From NCBI RefSeq assembly GCF_016653115.1, contig NZ_NHRX01000038.1, positions 17,723 through 81,722 on the forward strand: 64,000 nt of DNA, given 5' to 3'. The translations under genes and the position numbers were made by a program. This document shows, piece by piece, positions 48,563-57,736 of this stretch. This DNA is from Rhodocyclus purpureus (GTDB lineage Bacteria > Pseudomonadota > Gammaproteobacteria > Burkholderiales > Rhodocyclaceae). Every line of letters starts with the position of its first letter. Position 1 is the stretch's first letter. Below the pieces are notes generated by a model that made no database searches, was not told the origin of the DNA, and saw only the letters and a program-made list of their open reading frames with translations.

Positions 48563-49444
48563 TCACTCCCGCAGCGTGAACAACTCGCGCAGTTCGTCGC
48601 CGCCGCCCTGCTTGAGGTAGTGCGCCGGGTGGTTGCAGATCTGCTTCAGGGCCATGATCATCTGCAACACCAGTCCCTGCCGGCGGAAGGTGTCGGATTC
48701 ACCGGAAATCGTCTTCAGCCCTTCCTGAACGACCGATTCGTAGAGCGCGGTCTGCTCGCTGCCGAGCTGGCAATACTGGTTCTGCTCGACCTTGTCCGGC
48801 AGGTCGCTGATGATCGACCTGTCGGACTTCAGCCGGCGCAGCAGGAAGGGCGCGGTGACGCGGCGGAAGCGCTGCGCGACTTGCGCGTCGCGCTCGACCT
48901 GGATCGGCGTCGCGAATTCGCGGACGAAATGCGGCAGTGTTCCGAGGTAGCCGCGGTTGGCGAAGTCCATGATGCTCCAGTACTCGGAGAAGCGGTTCTC
49001 GACCGGTGTCCCGCTCATGGCGATGAAACAGCGTGCCGGAATCGCCTTCACCGCCTTCGTCTGCGCGGCCGCCGGGTCGAACTCACGGTTGAGCAGCCGC
49101 GCGATCAGCGACGGATCGGCGGCGATCGCGTCGAGCAGCCGCTCCGCATCGGCGGCCGTCATCGCCGGCACGTCGATCGTGACGCGGTACGGACTCGCCT
49201 GACTGCCCTTGACCTTGGCCCGGATGATGCCGCCGCTGACGCCGAGATCCCTGACCGCGCCCTTGTTGGCGTAGCTGCGCCCGCGCGGCAGTCGGTTGTC
49301 GTAGTCGATGTGCGTCAGCGCATTGAGCCACTGCTCGCCCCACCAGGTCCTGCCAAAAGCCGGAGTCGCCAATTCGGTTTCCTTTTCCTGTTTTGCGCAG
49401 CAATCGTAACTCACGGCCTTGCCTTTTCCGGCGTTGCACGACAC
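48563..49444 (-). pseudogene. SWIM zinc-finger / SNF2 helicase deletion chimera
   Basis: A 293-residue open frame. Its first 130 or so residues match the start of SWIM zinc-finger proteins (FGRTWWGEQWLNAL, RSYANKGAVRDLGVSGG). From CFIAMSGTPVENRFSEYW onward it matches the middle of SNF2-family helicases (FLLRRLKSDRSIISDLPDK). The SWIM cysteines, the Walker A half of the helicase and the last helicase motifs are all missing. The two genes are normally adjacent, so one in-frame deletion explains the fusion. The stop follows GGDELRELFTLRE. Probably inactive. Confidence 0.72.
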
Positions 49445-49462
49445 CGACGGGTCGGATAGGAT
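49434..49462 (+). promoter_or_regulatory. Weak promoter candidate for the partner-switch operon
   Basis: TTGCAC (49434-49439) and TAGGAT (49457-49462) are 17 bases apart, 43 bases before the STAS gene. The -35 is poor, so an alternative sigma factor or an activator is possible. Confidence 0.3.
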
Positions 49463-49504
49463 TCATTCGAGCATCCCGAACTGGCGGTCGACCTTGGAGC
49501 GGAA

Positions 49505-49837
49505 ATGGAAATTCAGGTACAGGAAAGAGGAAATGCGTGGATCGTCGCAGTGACGGGCAAGCTCGATGCGGTGTCAGCGGCCGATTACGAGAAAACCGTC
49601 CGTCAACTCATCGCGGACGGAAAAACGCGCTTCGTCGTTGATTTCGCAGAACTCTCCTATATCAGCAGCGCCGGCTTGCGCGTGCTGTTGTCGACGGCGA
49701 AACAGCTCAAGCCCGTCGGTGGAGAGGTCCGCTTCGCCAATCTGCAGGACAACGTGCGTGAAGTCTTCGAAATGACGGGATTCAGCTCGATCCTGGGCAT
49801 TCACCCTTCGGTCGACGCCGCTTTGGTGGGGATGTGA
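49505..49837 (+). CDS. STAS-domain anti-anti-sigma factor-like protein
   Basis: A 110-residue STAS protein. The phosphorylation-site loop is SYISSAGLRVLL (Ser54/Ser55), as in SpoIIAA/RsbV, and the end reads EMTGFSSILGIHPSVDAAL. In such switches the unphosphorylated form binds a partner; the RsbW-like kinase inactivates it and a PP2C phosphatase restores it. Both enzymes are encoded just downstream. No sigma factor gene is in the window, so the output target is open. Confidence 0.93.
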   Translation: MEIQVQERGNAWIVAVTGKLDAVSAADYEKTVRQLIADGKTRFVVDFAELSYISSAGLRVLLSTAKQLKPVGGEVRFANLQDNVREVFEMTGFSSILGIHPSVDAALVGM

Positions 49838-49847
49838 AAGCACGGCC

Positions 49848-50267
49848 GTGAGCAAGTCGCCGTCGCCTGGCTCGATTTCCCTGTTGGCGGAACTCGCCAA
49901 CCTGGAAGTCCTGCAGAACCACCTGGCCGACTGCGCCACGCGGTTCGGGCTTGAGCCAAGGCGCATCGGCATGCTCACCATGGCGCTGGAAGAGGTCTTC
50001 GTCAATATCTGCGACTACGCTTATCCGGCAGGTCCGGGACCGGTCACCTTGAACTGTCGTGACGAAGGCGAGCATTTTGTCGCCGAGGTGATCGACGAGG
50101 GAGAGGCCTTCGACCTCGGTTCGGTGGCTGAGCCCGATCTGGATGCCGACCTCGAAACCCGCAGGATCGGCGGCCTGGGCTGGTTTCTGGTGCGCAAGAT
50201 CGCCGACCGGCTCGACTGCTTCCGCCAGGATGGGCGCAACATCGTTCGCCTGACGCTGAATCGATGA
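49848..50267 (+). CDS. RsbW-like serine kinase / anti-sigma factor (HATPase_c_2)
   Basis: A 139-residue GHKL ATPase starting at a GTG 11 bases after the STAS gene. The N box is intact (MALEEVFVNICDYAY, Asn53), the G1 box reads VIDEGEAFD (Asp83), and GGLGWFLVRKIADRLD is the G2 region. It should phosphorylate the STAS protein. Its stop overlaps the next gene (ATGA at 50264). Its domain is the template against which the C-terminal extensions of the two GlnQ-like ATPases can be compared. Confidence 0.92.
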   Translation: MSKSPSPGSISLLAELANLEVLQNHLADCATRFGLEPRRIGMLTMALEEVFVNICDYAYPAGPGPVTLNCRDEGEHFVAEVIDEGEAFDLGSVAEPDLDADLETRRIGGLGWFLVRKIADRLDCFRQDGRNIVRLTLNR

Positions 50268-51259
50268 CCATGAAAGTCCCGACGCCGCTCCTGCACTGGA
50301 TGCTCGGCTGCCTGTTGTGCCTGCTGTGCGGCGTGGCCACCGCCTCCGGGCCCTTGAAAAAAGCCAGCTTCATTCCGCTCTGGCTGCCGCAAGCCCAGTT
50401 TGCCGGCTACTACATGGCGGCCGAGAAGGGCATCTATCTCAAGCACGGCATCGACCTGACCATCATCGACGGTGGGCCGGGACGCAGCCCGGCCGAGTAT
50501 CTGCGCGATGGTCGTGCCGATTTCGCGGCCATGTGGCTGACGACGGCCCTGCAACGGCGCGATGAGGGTCTGCCGCTCGTTCATGTCGCCCAGGTGGTGC
50601 AACAGTCGTCGATGCTGCTGGTGGCACGCAAGGATTCGGGCATCCGTACCCTGGCGGATCTGGACGGAAGAAAAGTGGGGCTGTGGGGCGGGGATTTCGA
50701 CATTCCTCCGCGCAGTGTCTTCGACCAGCATCGGCTGAAGGTCAAGCCTGTCCAGCAGTCGGGCACGGTGAACCTCTTCCTGCGTGGCGGCGTCGCGGCG
50801 GCGTCGGCCATGTGGTACAACGAATACCACAGCATCCTGAGCGCCGGGATGGATGAGGACGAGCTGACGGTTTTCCCGCTCAGGGATCACGGCGCCAACT
50901 ACCCGGAAGACGGTTTGTATGCGCTGCAGGAGACCGTGGCGCGCGATCCACAACTGGTCGATGCCTTCGTACGCGCCTCGCTGGAGGGCTGGGAATACGC
51001 GTTTGCCCACCCGGAGGAGACCCTCGACGTCATGCTGCGCGTCATCAAGGAAGCGCACCTGCCGGCGAACCGCATGCATCAACGCTGGATGCTGACGCGC
51101 ATGCAGGCCCTGATGCGTCCGACGGGCGGCCAGGACGGTGTCGGTGAGTTGAAGCGAAAGGACTATCAGGTGGTGGCGCAGGAACTGCGCAGGAGAGGCC
51201 TGGTGCGTGAGGCTCTCGATTACGAAGTTTTCGTGAAAGCCGGCCGTGCGCTTCCCTAG
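50264..51259 (+). CDS. NMT1/SsuA-like ABC substrate-binding protein
   Basis: A 331-residue periplasmic binding protein with a signal peptide (residues 1-27). Motifs are PLWLPQAQFAGYYMAAEKG, IDLTIIDGGPGRSPAEYL and FAAMWLTTALQRRDEG, characteristic of the NMT1/THI5 group that binds pyrimidines, sulfonates, nitrate or similar ligands. It overlaps genes on both sides, by 4 and 14 bases, so it belongs to the signalling operon. No NMT1-type permease is present. It may therefore deliver a ligand to the sensor domain of the phosphatase encoded next. Confidence 0.88.
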   Translation: MTMKVPTPLLHWMLGCLLCLLCGVATASGPLKKASFIPLWLPQAQFAGYYMAAEKGIYLKHGIDLTIIDGGPGRSPAEYLRDGRADFAAMWLTTALQRRDEGLPLVHVAQVVQQSSMLLVARKDSGIRTLADLDGRKVGLWGGDFDIPPRSVFDQHRLKVKPVQQSGTVNLFLRGGVAAASAMWYNEYHSILSAGMDEDELTVFPLRDHGANYPEDGLYALQETVARDPQLVDAFVRASLEGWEYAFAHPEETLDVMLRVIKEAHLPANRMHQRWMLTRMQALMRPTGGQDGVGELKRKDYQVVAQELRRRGLVREALDYEVFVKAGRALP

Positions 51260-53222
51260 AACGATCGGCGCGCGCCTGATCCTGGTGGTCACGCTGAGCA
51301 CCTCGGTCATTTTCGCCACCATGCTGGGCTTCAATCACCTGCGCTCGCGGACACTCATCGAGAAAGAGGTCGCCGCCAGTGCGCACAATCTGGCGCTGGC
51401 CTCGGCCAATCGCGTCGAAGCCGCGCTGGGCAGCGTGGCCCGGGCCTCCGAGAACATTGCGCGGCACCTCGAGAAGCACGGCAGCAGCGACCGGGAAGTC
51501 GAGGCGCTGTTGCGCCGCGTGCTCGAAGACAGCCCGGAAATCCATGGCGCTGGCGTTGCCTTCGAGCCGGGTGCGCTGCCCGGACCCGTGCGTCCTGCTG
51601 CGCCTTACCTGTATCGGGATGGCGACCGGATCAAGGCCGTAGCGCCGGAAGTGGACCTCAGTTATCGCTACCAGGACAGGTACCAGATAGCCCACGAATT
51701 GGGGCGGGCCGACTGGAGCGAACCGTATTACCGCGAAGGAGGCGCCGACATCCTGATGGCGACCTATTCCGTCCCCTTTTACTCGGGGATCGGGGAAGCA
51801 CGCCGCATCAGGGGGGTCGTCACCGCCGATATCTCGCTCGACCAGCTGACGCAAACCATCAGCGCGATCAAGGTGCTCGAAACCGGTTATGCCTTTCTCC
51901 TGTCGCGCAACGGGGCTGTCGTCACGCATCCGGTGAGCGACTACATCATGAACGAATCGATCTTCAGCCTGGCTGAAGCGGCTGACGACAGTGCCTTGCG
52001 TGAAGTGGGCAAGCGCATGCTGCGCGGCGAAAGCGGTTTCGTTCCCTACCGGGGCTTCGGCGGCGCGCCCGCGCGCTTGTATTACGGTCCCATTCCCGCG
52101 GCGGGCTGGTCGCTGGCGATCGTCTTTCCCGAGAACGAGCTGTTTGCCGGCATCCGTGAACTGAGCGTCACGGTCGCTGCGATCGGCCTGGTCGGCATCC
52201 TGCTCATTGCCTTGGTGGTGGTGGTGATCGCGCGTTCGATCACGCGGCCACTGCACAGCCTGGCGATCGCCGCGGGACGCATGAGTGGCGGCGACTTCGA
52301 TGTGGCGCTGCCGGCGCAGACGGCACGCGACGAAGTCGGCGACCTGAGCCGGGCGTTCGCCGCGATGAACCGCGACCTGCAGGTGCACATCCGGGATCTG
52401 GTGGCGACCACCTCGGCCAAGGAGCGCATCGAAGGCGAACTGAGCATCGCGCACGACATCCAGATGTCGATCCTGCCGAAAATGCTGCCGCCTTTCCCCA
52501 ACCGGGAAGAGTTCAACCTCTTTGCCGTGATCGAACCGGCCAAGGAGGTGGGGGGCGATTTCTACGACTTCTTCCAGCTCGACGAGAACCATCTGTGCCT
52601 GGTGATCGCTGACGTCTCCGGCAAGGGGGTCCCCGCCTCGCTGTTCATGGCAGTCACCAAGACCCTGATCAAGGCAACCGCCAGGATGGGCTTGAGTCCG
52701 GCCGATATCCTGTGCCAGGTCAATGAGCAGATCGCCCGTGACAACGATCAGAGCATGTTCGTCACCGTTTTCCTGGGCGTGCTCGATCTGCGCAGCGGAG
52801 ATCTGGCCTACACCAACGCCGGACACAATCCACCTTTGCTGATGCCCTGCCAGGGGACGCCACGCTATTTGCCCAAGAGTCGCCAGCTGGTGATCGGGGC
52901 CATGGAAGATTATCCCTACCGGGCCGAGCTCATGCGCATGGCACCGGGCGACCGCCTCTTCCTGTACACGGATGGGGTCACCGAGGCCATGAACCTGCAG
53001 GACGAGCTGTATGGCGAGGAACGTCTGCTCAGCATCGGCAGCGGACTGCAGCACGCGCCGCTGGTGGACATGGTCGAGGCTACGCTCGCCAACATCAAGG
53101 CCTTTGCCGGCGCTGCGGCGCAGTCCGACGACATCACCATCATGGCCATCGATTACCTCGGGAGCAGGAATCAGGCGAAATCACCCGCCAAAGACGCCAC
53201 TTCTCCCGATCCCCTGCAATGA
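51246..53222 (+). CDS. dCache-HAMP-SpoIIE membrane phosphatase
   Basis: A 658-residue protein with a GTG start. It has TM1 (about 10-28), a periplasmic double-Cache sensor (about 35-295; ATYSVPFYSGIGEARRIRG), TM2 (about 305-328), HAMP (about 328-382) and a PP2C/SpoIIE phosphatase (about 400-640; VGGDFYDFF, ADVSGKGVPASLFMA, TDGVTEAM). It should dephosphorylate the STAS protein when the sensor is in the right state. It overlaps the binding-protein gene by 14 bases, which suggests the two products act together. Confidence 0.94.
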   Translation: MRFPRTIGARLILVVTLSTSVIFATMLGFNHLRSRTLIEKEVAASAHNLALASANRVEAALGSVARASENIARHLEKHGSSDREVEALLRRVLEDSPEIHGAGVAFEPGALPGPVRPAAPYLYRDGDRIKAVAPEVDLSYRYQDRYQIAHELGRADWSEPYYREGGADILMATYSVPFYSGIGEARRIRGVVTADISLDQLTQTISAIKVLETGYAFLLSRNGAVVTHPVSDYIMNESIFSLAEAADDSALREVGKRMLRGESGFVPYRGFGGAPARLYYGPIPAAGWSLAIVFPENELFAGIRELSVTVAAIGLVGILLIALVVVVIARSITRPLHSLAIAAGRMSGGDFDVALPAQTARDEVGDLSRAFAAMNRDLQVHIRDLVATTSAKERIEGELSIAHDIQMSILPKMLPPFPNREEFNLFAVIEPAKEVGGDFYDFFQLDENHLCLVIADVSGKGVPASLFMAVTKTLIKATARMGLSPADILCQVNEQIARDNDQSMFVTVFLGVLDLRSGDLAYTNAGHNPPLLMPCQGTPRYLPKSRQLVIGAMEDYPYRAELMRMAPGDRLFLYTDGVTEAMNLQDELYGEERLLSIGSGLQHAPLVDMVEATLANIKAFAGAAAQSDDITIMAIDYLGSRNQAKSPAKDATSPDPLQ

Positions 53223-53304
53223 CGCCAGCGCCGACATTCTTGATCTGCCTCGCCGTTCACGACGGCGACTGCGTGTCCCTGCGATTTCCGGAGATCGTCA
53301 TCAG

Positions 53305-54114
53305 ATGAATACGCACCGCAAGCGGCACCCCTCGGCAAAATCGGCCTTGCTTTGCGCTGCAGCCTTGTCATTGGCTTTGCCGGCAAGCGCGGAAAGTTGG
53401 CAGGAGCGTGCGTATGTCAGGGGCAGCCTGGGTTACGAAAAATACGCGGATGCCAACTTCTCCGACGCGCGTTGCTCATCCACGAATCCGCCCGCGTTGT
53501 TCGGCTGCGGTGCCGGCGTCGATGGCCGATCCCTTGGCGCCTATGGCGATTTCGGACATGGCCGGATAGCCGAGATCGCCGTGGGTGCGCGCCTGTCGCC
53601 GCTGTGGCGCGCCGACATCTCGCTGGCCGAGCGCTCGGGGATGGATTATCAGGGCAACGCCAACTTCCGCTCGGTGGGCCTGCACCAGCCGGTGACGGGG
53701 AACGCGGAAACCACGACCGCTATGCTCAACCTGTATCTCGACCTCGCGGCGCTGACCGGCTCCGATGGCGGCACGATCCGCCCTTACCTCGGCGTGGGGG
53801 CCGGTGTGTCGCACAACCGGCTGGGGAAAATGAACTTCAGCTTTCCCGAAAACACCGGACGGCACCGGACGACGGAGACTCCCAAAGGTGAGCGCACGGA
53901 GTTTGCCTATTCCCTGATGCTGGGTGCCGAGATGGCCTTGAGCCGCCAGTTTTTTCTCGATGCCTCCTTGCGCTATACCGACCTGGGCGAGATCGGTTCC
54001 GATCAGGGCGACATGCGCATGAACCATGTCGCAGCACCGATCAGGATCGACGAAATCAAAACCCGCTTGCGCAGCTACGGCTGGGCCATCGGGATTCGCT
54101 ATGCCTTTCGGTGA
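53305..54114 (+). CDS. Outer-membrane beta-barrel protein
   Basis: A 269-residue protein with a signal peptide (to about Ala30, LALPASA). Strand-like repeats include YVRGSLGYEKY, IRPYLGVGAGVS and FLDASLRYTDLG, and it ends GWAIGIRYAFR. This fits an eight- to ten-stranded barrel of the opacity/OmpW-like type. Two cysteines (DARCSSTNPP and FGCGAG) lie in a predicted loop. The ATG at 53305 is 82 bases after the phosphatase. Function unknown. Confidence 0.8.
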   Translation: MNTHRKRHPSAKSALLCAAALSLALPASAESWQERAYVRGSLGYEKYADANFSDARCSSTNPPALFGCGAGVDGRSLGAYGDFGHGRIAEIAVGARLSPLWRADISLAERSGMDYQGNANFRSVGLHQPVTGNAETTTAMLNLYLDLAALTGSDGGTIRPYLGVGAGVSHNRLGKMNFSFPENTGRHRTTETPKGERTEFAYSLMLGAEMALSRQFFLDASLRYTDLGEIGSDQGDMRMNHVAAPIRIDEIKTRLRSYGWAIGIRYAFR

Positions 54115-54231
54115 GGGATCGTGCACCGCCCGCAGCCCGCTGGTCGAGGGCGGTACCGTGCGCTGACTTCAGTCTTTCCTGAATTGGCGAACGCGGCGGG
54201 CCTCCGCTTGCCATGAGTGAGCGCTTCCGGC

Positions 54232-54891
54232 TCAGAATTCCCGGATCAGGCCGATCGTGGTCGTGCTCTGCACCACCCGGGAAGTGACCGTCTCCACGCG
54301 CGTGCCATCGGCAAGATAAGTGTCGAACTCGTGGTTTTGATACCAGGTGCGCCGATATCCGGCGCGCAGCGACCAGCGTTCGTCCAGCGCGAGGCTGACG
54401 CCGACCCCGGCGACGATGCCAGGCCGCCATTTCTCTACGTCGTACTGACTGGTCGTCACGGCAGACTTGCGCTCGCGGATCTTTCCCAGCGCCAGTCCTC
54501 CTTCGGCAAACACGGCGAAATGTTCCGTGAGGCGGAACGAGGGTAGTAGCGAAACGGCCACATTCACGGGCAGGTCATAACGAAAAGACGCCGGTTCCGC
54601 CAGGCTCATCTCCCAGTCGGCATTGCTCACCGACAGGCGGCCCTGCACATCCAGCGAGAAATCGCGCGCGGATTTCCAGTGGTATCCGCCGACCATGCCG
54701 GTGGTCGAGCCAGCGCCCTCATTGTGGTAGCTTGCAGCGGGATCGCCGTTCACGAAACGATATTCCGGCTTGAACGACAGGTGCTCACGCCCGGTTTCGG
54801 CGCCCAGGTAATACTGGGCTTCCACGCCCTGTGCTGCCAGCACGCTCACGGCGCCTGCGGCAGCCAGGATCCATCGCTGATAATCGTACAT
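54232..54891 (-). CDS. Outer-membrane beta-barrel protein
   Basis: A 219-residue protein, signal peptide to about Ala26, followed by amphipathic strands (YYLGAETGREHLSF, SLRAGYRRTWYQ) and the terminal phenylalanine in TTIGLIREF. The ATG at 54891 has a GGGAGAGGG ribosome site. It is convergent with the preceding barrel gene and unlike it in sequence. Function unknown. Confidence 0.8.
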   Translation of the reverse strand: MYDYQRWILAAAGAVSVLAAQGVEAQYYLGAETGREHLSFKPEYRFVNGDPAASYHNEGAGSTTGMVGGYHWKSARDFSLDVQGRLSVSNADWEMSLAEPASFRYDLPVNVAVSLLPSFRLTEHFAVFAEGGLALGKIRERKSAVTTSQYDVEKWRPGIVAGVGVSLALDERWSLRAGYRRTWYQNHEFDTYLADGTRVETVTSRVVQSTTTIGLIREF

Positions 54892-54976
54892 GCCCTCTCC
54901 CTTTAACGTGAAACGTGGAACAATTTTGTGAAACATCGGCCGACCTGATCTGCCGAAGCCGTCGTGATCAGCAGCC

Positions 54977-55072
54977 CGTCATCGCGAGCCCGAAGGGCGT
55001 GGCGATCCAGTGCGGAGGGCTGAATAGAAGAACGAACTGGATTGCCACGGCGCTACGCGCCTCGCAATGACG
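54977..55072. repeat. Dispersed inverted-repeat element, copy 2
   Basis: The left arm 54977-55010 (CGTCATCGCGAGCCC to GGCGATCCAG) faces the right arm 55037-55072 (CTGGATTGCCACGGCG to CTCGCAATGACG). It is the same family as 22149-22276, with compensating differences between arms, and occupies most of the 241-base gap. Confidence 0.78.
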
Positions 55073-55132
55073 GCAGCGAATGGCTGCGTTTGATGCTCAG
55101 GGGTGGTACCACTCGCCATGATCCTTAGGCCG

Positions 55133-56224
55133 TCAGCCACCGATCAGGCGGAGCGAAAGCCGGTTGCCGCGAGCGTCCGTGCGGTAATCGATGCTCTCTG
55201 CCAGCTTGGTGATGATGCTCAGGCCGAGTTCGTCGGGTAGTGCGGCACTGTCCAGCGGGTTCGGAGCATCGCCCGGGGACTCGAGTGCGACCTCGAGCCG
55301 CCCGGTCTTTTCGGCGTAACCGAGGGTGATTTCCACCGGGGCCTGCGCAAGGCGTGGCCGATAGACGGCCAGCAACTCCTCGATCAGCAGCCACAGGTGT
55401 TGCCGCGTCTTTTTCGGCAGGATCTGCTTTTCGCAGAACTGCTCGATCTCCGCGTTGACCGCGTAAAGATCGAAATCCGGGCTGTCGATGCGCAGGCAGA
55501 CGCTGCGAATGCGGTGGATGAAGGCGCGGGTCTTTTCGCGCTGCGGCTGCTCGAAAATCTGCGCCGGCGTGCCCTGCTCGTAGATGATTCCCTCGTCCAT
55601 GTAGAACACCCGGCTCGATACGTCGCGGGCGAAATCCATTTCGTGGGTGACGACGAGCATGGTCAGCCCTTCGTTCGCCAGCCGCCGCATGACGGCCAGC
55701 ACCTCGCTGACCATGGTGGGATCGAGCGCCGAGGTCGGTTCGTCGAAGAGGATGATCTGCGGATCCATCGCCAGGCAGCGGGCAATCGCCACGCGCTGCT
55801 TCTGGCCACCCGACAGTTCGTCGGGGAAACTGGCAGCCTTCTCGGCCAGCCCGACCAGCTTGAGCAAGTCGCGCGCCTTGCTCTGCGCCTCGGCCTTGCC
55901 GGTACCAAGCAGCTTGATCGGCCCGAGGGTCAGGTTGTCGAGCACCGAAAGGTGGGCGAAGAGATTGAAGGACTGGAACACCATGCCCATCTTGCGCCGC
56001 ATTTTCGGCACGTCTGTGCTCGGGTCGAGGAGGTTGACGCCATCGATCTCGATCCTGCCGCCGCTCGGCTGGTCGAGCAGGTTGAGGCAGCGCAGGAGGG
56101 TGCTCTTGCCGGTACCGGAGGGGCCGATGATGGAGATGACCTCGCCCCTGGCGATATCGATGCTGATGTCCTTGAGGACGGTCAGGTTGCCGAAGCGCTT
56201 GCAGAGATGGTCGACCTTGATCAT
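55133..56224 (-). CDS. GlnQ-like amino-acid ABC ATPase with C-terminal RsbW-like domain
   Basis: 363 residues. Residues 1-242 form a polar-amino-acid ABC ATPase: Walker [10 protein letters not shown] (34-42), Q-loop VFQSFN, signature LSGGQ (137-141), Walker B ILFDEP (Asp161, Glu162), switch His194. Residues 248-363 are extra and follow the RsbW/HATPase_c_2 pattern: [16 protein letters not shown], then [10 protein letters not shown] at the N-box position, [10 protein letters not shown] at the G1 position and [15 protein letters not shown] at the G2 position. The N-box asparagine is missing, so ATP binding by this domain is doubtful. It overlaps the permease gene by 4 bases. Confidence 0.9.
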   Translation of the reverse strand: MIKVDHLCKRFGNLTVLKDISIDIARGEVISIIGPSGTGKSTLLRCLNLLDQPSGGRIEIDGVNLLDPSTDVPKMRRKMGMVFQSFNLFAHLSVLDNLTLGPIKLLGTGKAEAQSKARDLLKLVGLAEKAASFPDELSGGQKQRVAIARCLAMDPQIILFDEPTSALDPTMVSEVLAVMRRLANEGLTMLVVTHEMDFARDVSSRVFYMDEGIIYEQGTPAQIFEQPQREKTRAFIHRIRSVCLRIDSPDFDLYAVNAEIEQFCEKQILPKKTRQHLWLLIEELLAVYRPRLAQAPVEITLGYAEKTGRLEVALESPGDAPNPLDSAALPDELGLSIITKLAESIDYRTDARGNRLSLRLIGG

Positions 56225-57726
56225 GAGCCACCTGCCTTGCGTCCGTATTTCGGATCGGTCACCCGCTCCAGATAGCCGAGCGATTGCAGCAGTACCCAGG
56301 AGATCAGGAAATAGAGGATGGCGATCATCACCAGCGGGAAGAAAGCGTCGAAGGTGCGGCTGCGGATGATGTCGCTGGCCTTGGTCAGATCCTGCACCGC
56401 GATGTAGCCGACGACCGAGGTCATCTTGACCAGGGAAATGAACTCGCCCTTGAACACCGGCAGGATGCGGTGGATGGTCTGCGGCAGGACGACGTTCACG
56501 AAGGTCGAGACACGGGTGAATCCCAGGGCGATGCCGGCTTCCGTCTGCCCCTTGTCGACGCCCTCGATGCCGGTGCGGAAGATCTCGGCGCTGTAGGCAG
56601 CGAAATTCATGCCGAAGGCGATGATGGCGACGAGCACCGGATCGATGTGGATCGAGGCGAACACGACGTAGAAGATCAGCATCAGCAGCACGAGGACCGG
56701 CGTGCCGCGCAGGATGGCGATGTAGATGCGGGCCGGCACTTTGAGCAGGCGCCGCGCCGACATGCGCATGAAGCAGATGACGCCGCCGAGCAGAGTGCCC
56801 AGGAGCGTCGAGAACACGGAAATGATCACCGTCGTTTTCAGGCCGTCCCAGATCAGCAGATAACGGTCTTCGAGGATGATGTTGCTGTGGAAACTGTCGG
56901 CGACGCTGCGGAACCAGCGCGGCAATCCATCGTTTTCGGCGCCGGCAGCGGGAGCTTGCGCGCGCACCAGGGCGCTGATGTCGTTGTCGAGGTAAGGGGT
57001 CGAGTAGCGGATCAGCTTCTTGCGCTCTTCCGTGACATTGAAATTGGCGAGCGCGACGTCGATCTTTTTCGATTGCAGCGCGGGGATCAGGGTGTCGAAG
57101 TGGAGGTCCACGATCTCGATGCGTTTGTCGAGACGCTGTCCGATCAGGTGGATCAGTTCGATGTCGAGGCCTGCCAGCTCGCCGCGGGCGTGAAAGGAGA
57201 AGGGTTCGTTCTCGGCGCTGGTACCCATGCGCAGCACGCCACGCCTGCCCGTTTGGTCGAAGGACGGCATCGGCGGAGGCGTGGTGTAGCGGCTATCGAC
57301 CCACTTGGCGCGCAGGCGCTGCAGTTCGCCTTCCTGCTTGAGGGCCGCGAGGACGCCGTCGATTTCGGCCTGGAGCGCTGCATTGTCCTTGCGCATGGCC
57401 ACGGCGACGTCGAGCCTGCCGACCGGCTGCTCGACGATGCGGAGTTGCGGATTCTTTGCCGCGAGGTTGATGAGCACGCTCTTGTCGAAGACGAAGGCAT
57501 CCGCCTTGCCGGTGTCGACCGCCAGCGCGGCGTCCGAGGTCGTCGTCAGTTCGACGAACTGCGCGTCGGGAAACTGCCTGCGCGCCGCGAGATCTCCCGC
57601 CGTGCCGGACAGTATGGCGATCCGCTTGCCCTCGAGGTCCTGCAGTTGCGGTGGCGCCGCCTGCGCCGCGCTGCCGCCCGCGACGAGCAGCACGCAGGCG
57701 GCAAGCAGTTGGAAGAGTCTGTTCAT
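56221..57726 (-). CDS. Permuted binding-protein/permease fusion of an amino-acid ABC transporter
   Basis: 501 residues with a signal peptide (1-23). Residues 35-142 are the second lobe of an SBP_bac_3 protein ([13 protein letters not shown]). Residues 164-256 are the first lobe ([14 protein letters not shown], then [10 protein letters not shown]), the reverse of the normal order. Residues 291-490 are a HisM-type permease with the EAA loop EAGIALGF and [19 protein letters not shown]. Order and spacing (10 bases after the lipoprotein, 4-base overlap with the ATPase) define a three-gene operon. Confidence 0.9.
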   Translation of the reverse strand: MNRLFQLLAACVLLVAGGSAAQAAPPQLQDLEGKRIAILSGTAGDLAARRQFPDAQFVELTTTSDAALAVDTGKADAFVFDKSVLINLAAKNPQLRIVEQPVGRLDVAVAMRKDNAALQAEIDGVLAALKQEGELQRLRAKWVDSRYTTPPPMPSFDQTGRRGVLRMGTSAENEPFSFHARGELAGLDIELIHLIGQRLDKRIEIVDLHFDTLIPALQSKKIDVALANFNVTEERKKLIRYSTPYLDNDISALVRAQAPAAGAENDGLPRWFRSVADSFHSNIILEDRYLLIWDGLKTTVIISVFSTLLGTLLGGVICFMRMSARRLLKVPARIYIAILRGTPVLVLLMLIFYVVFASIHIDPVLVAIIAFGMNFAAYSAEIFRTGIEGVDKGQTEAGIALGFTRVSTFVNVVLPQTIHRILPVFKGEFISLVKMTSVVGYIAVQDLTKASDIIRSRTFDAFFPLVMIAILYFLISWVLLQSLGYLERVTDPKYGRKAGGS

Positions 57727-57736
57727 TGGCGAACGA

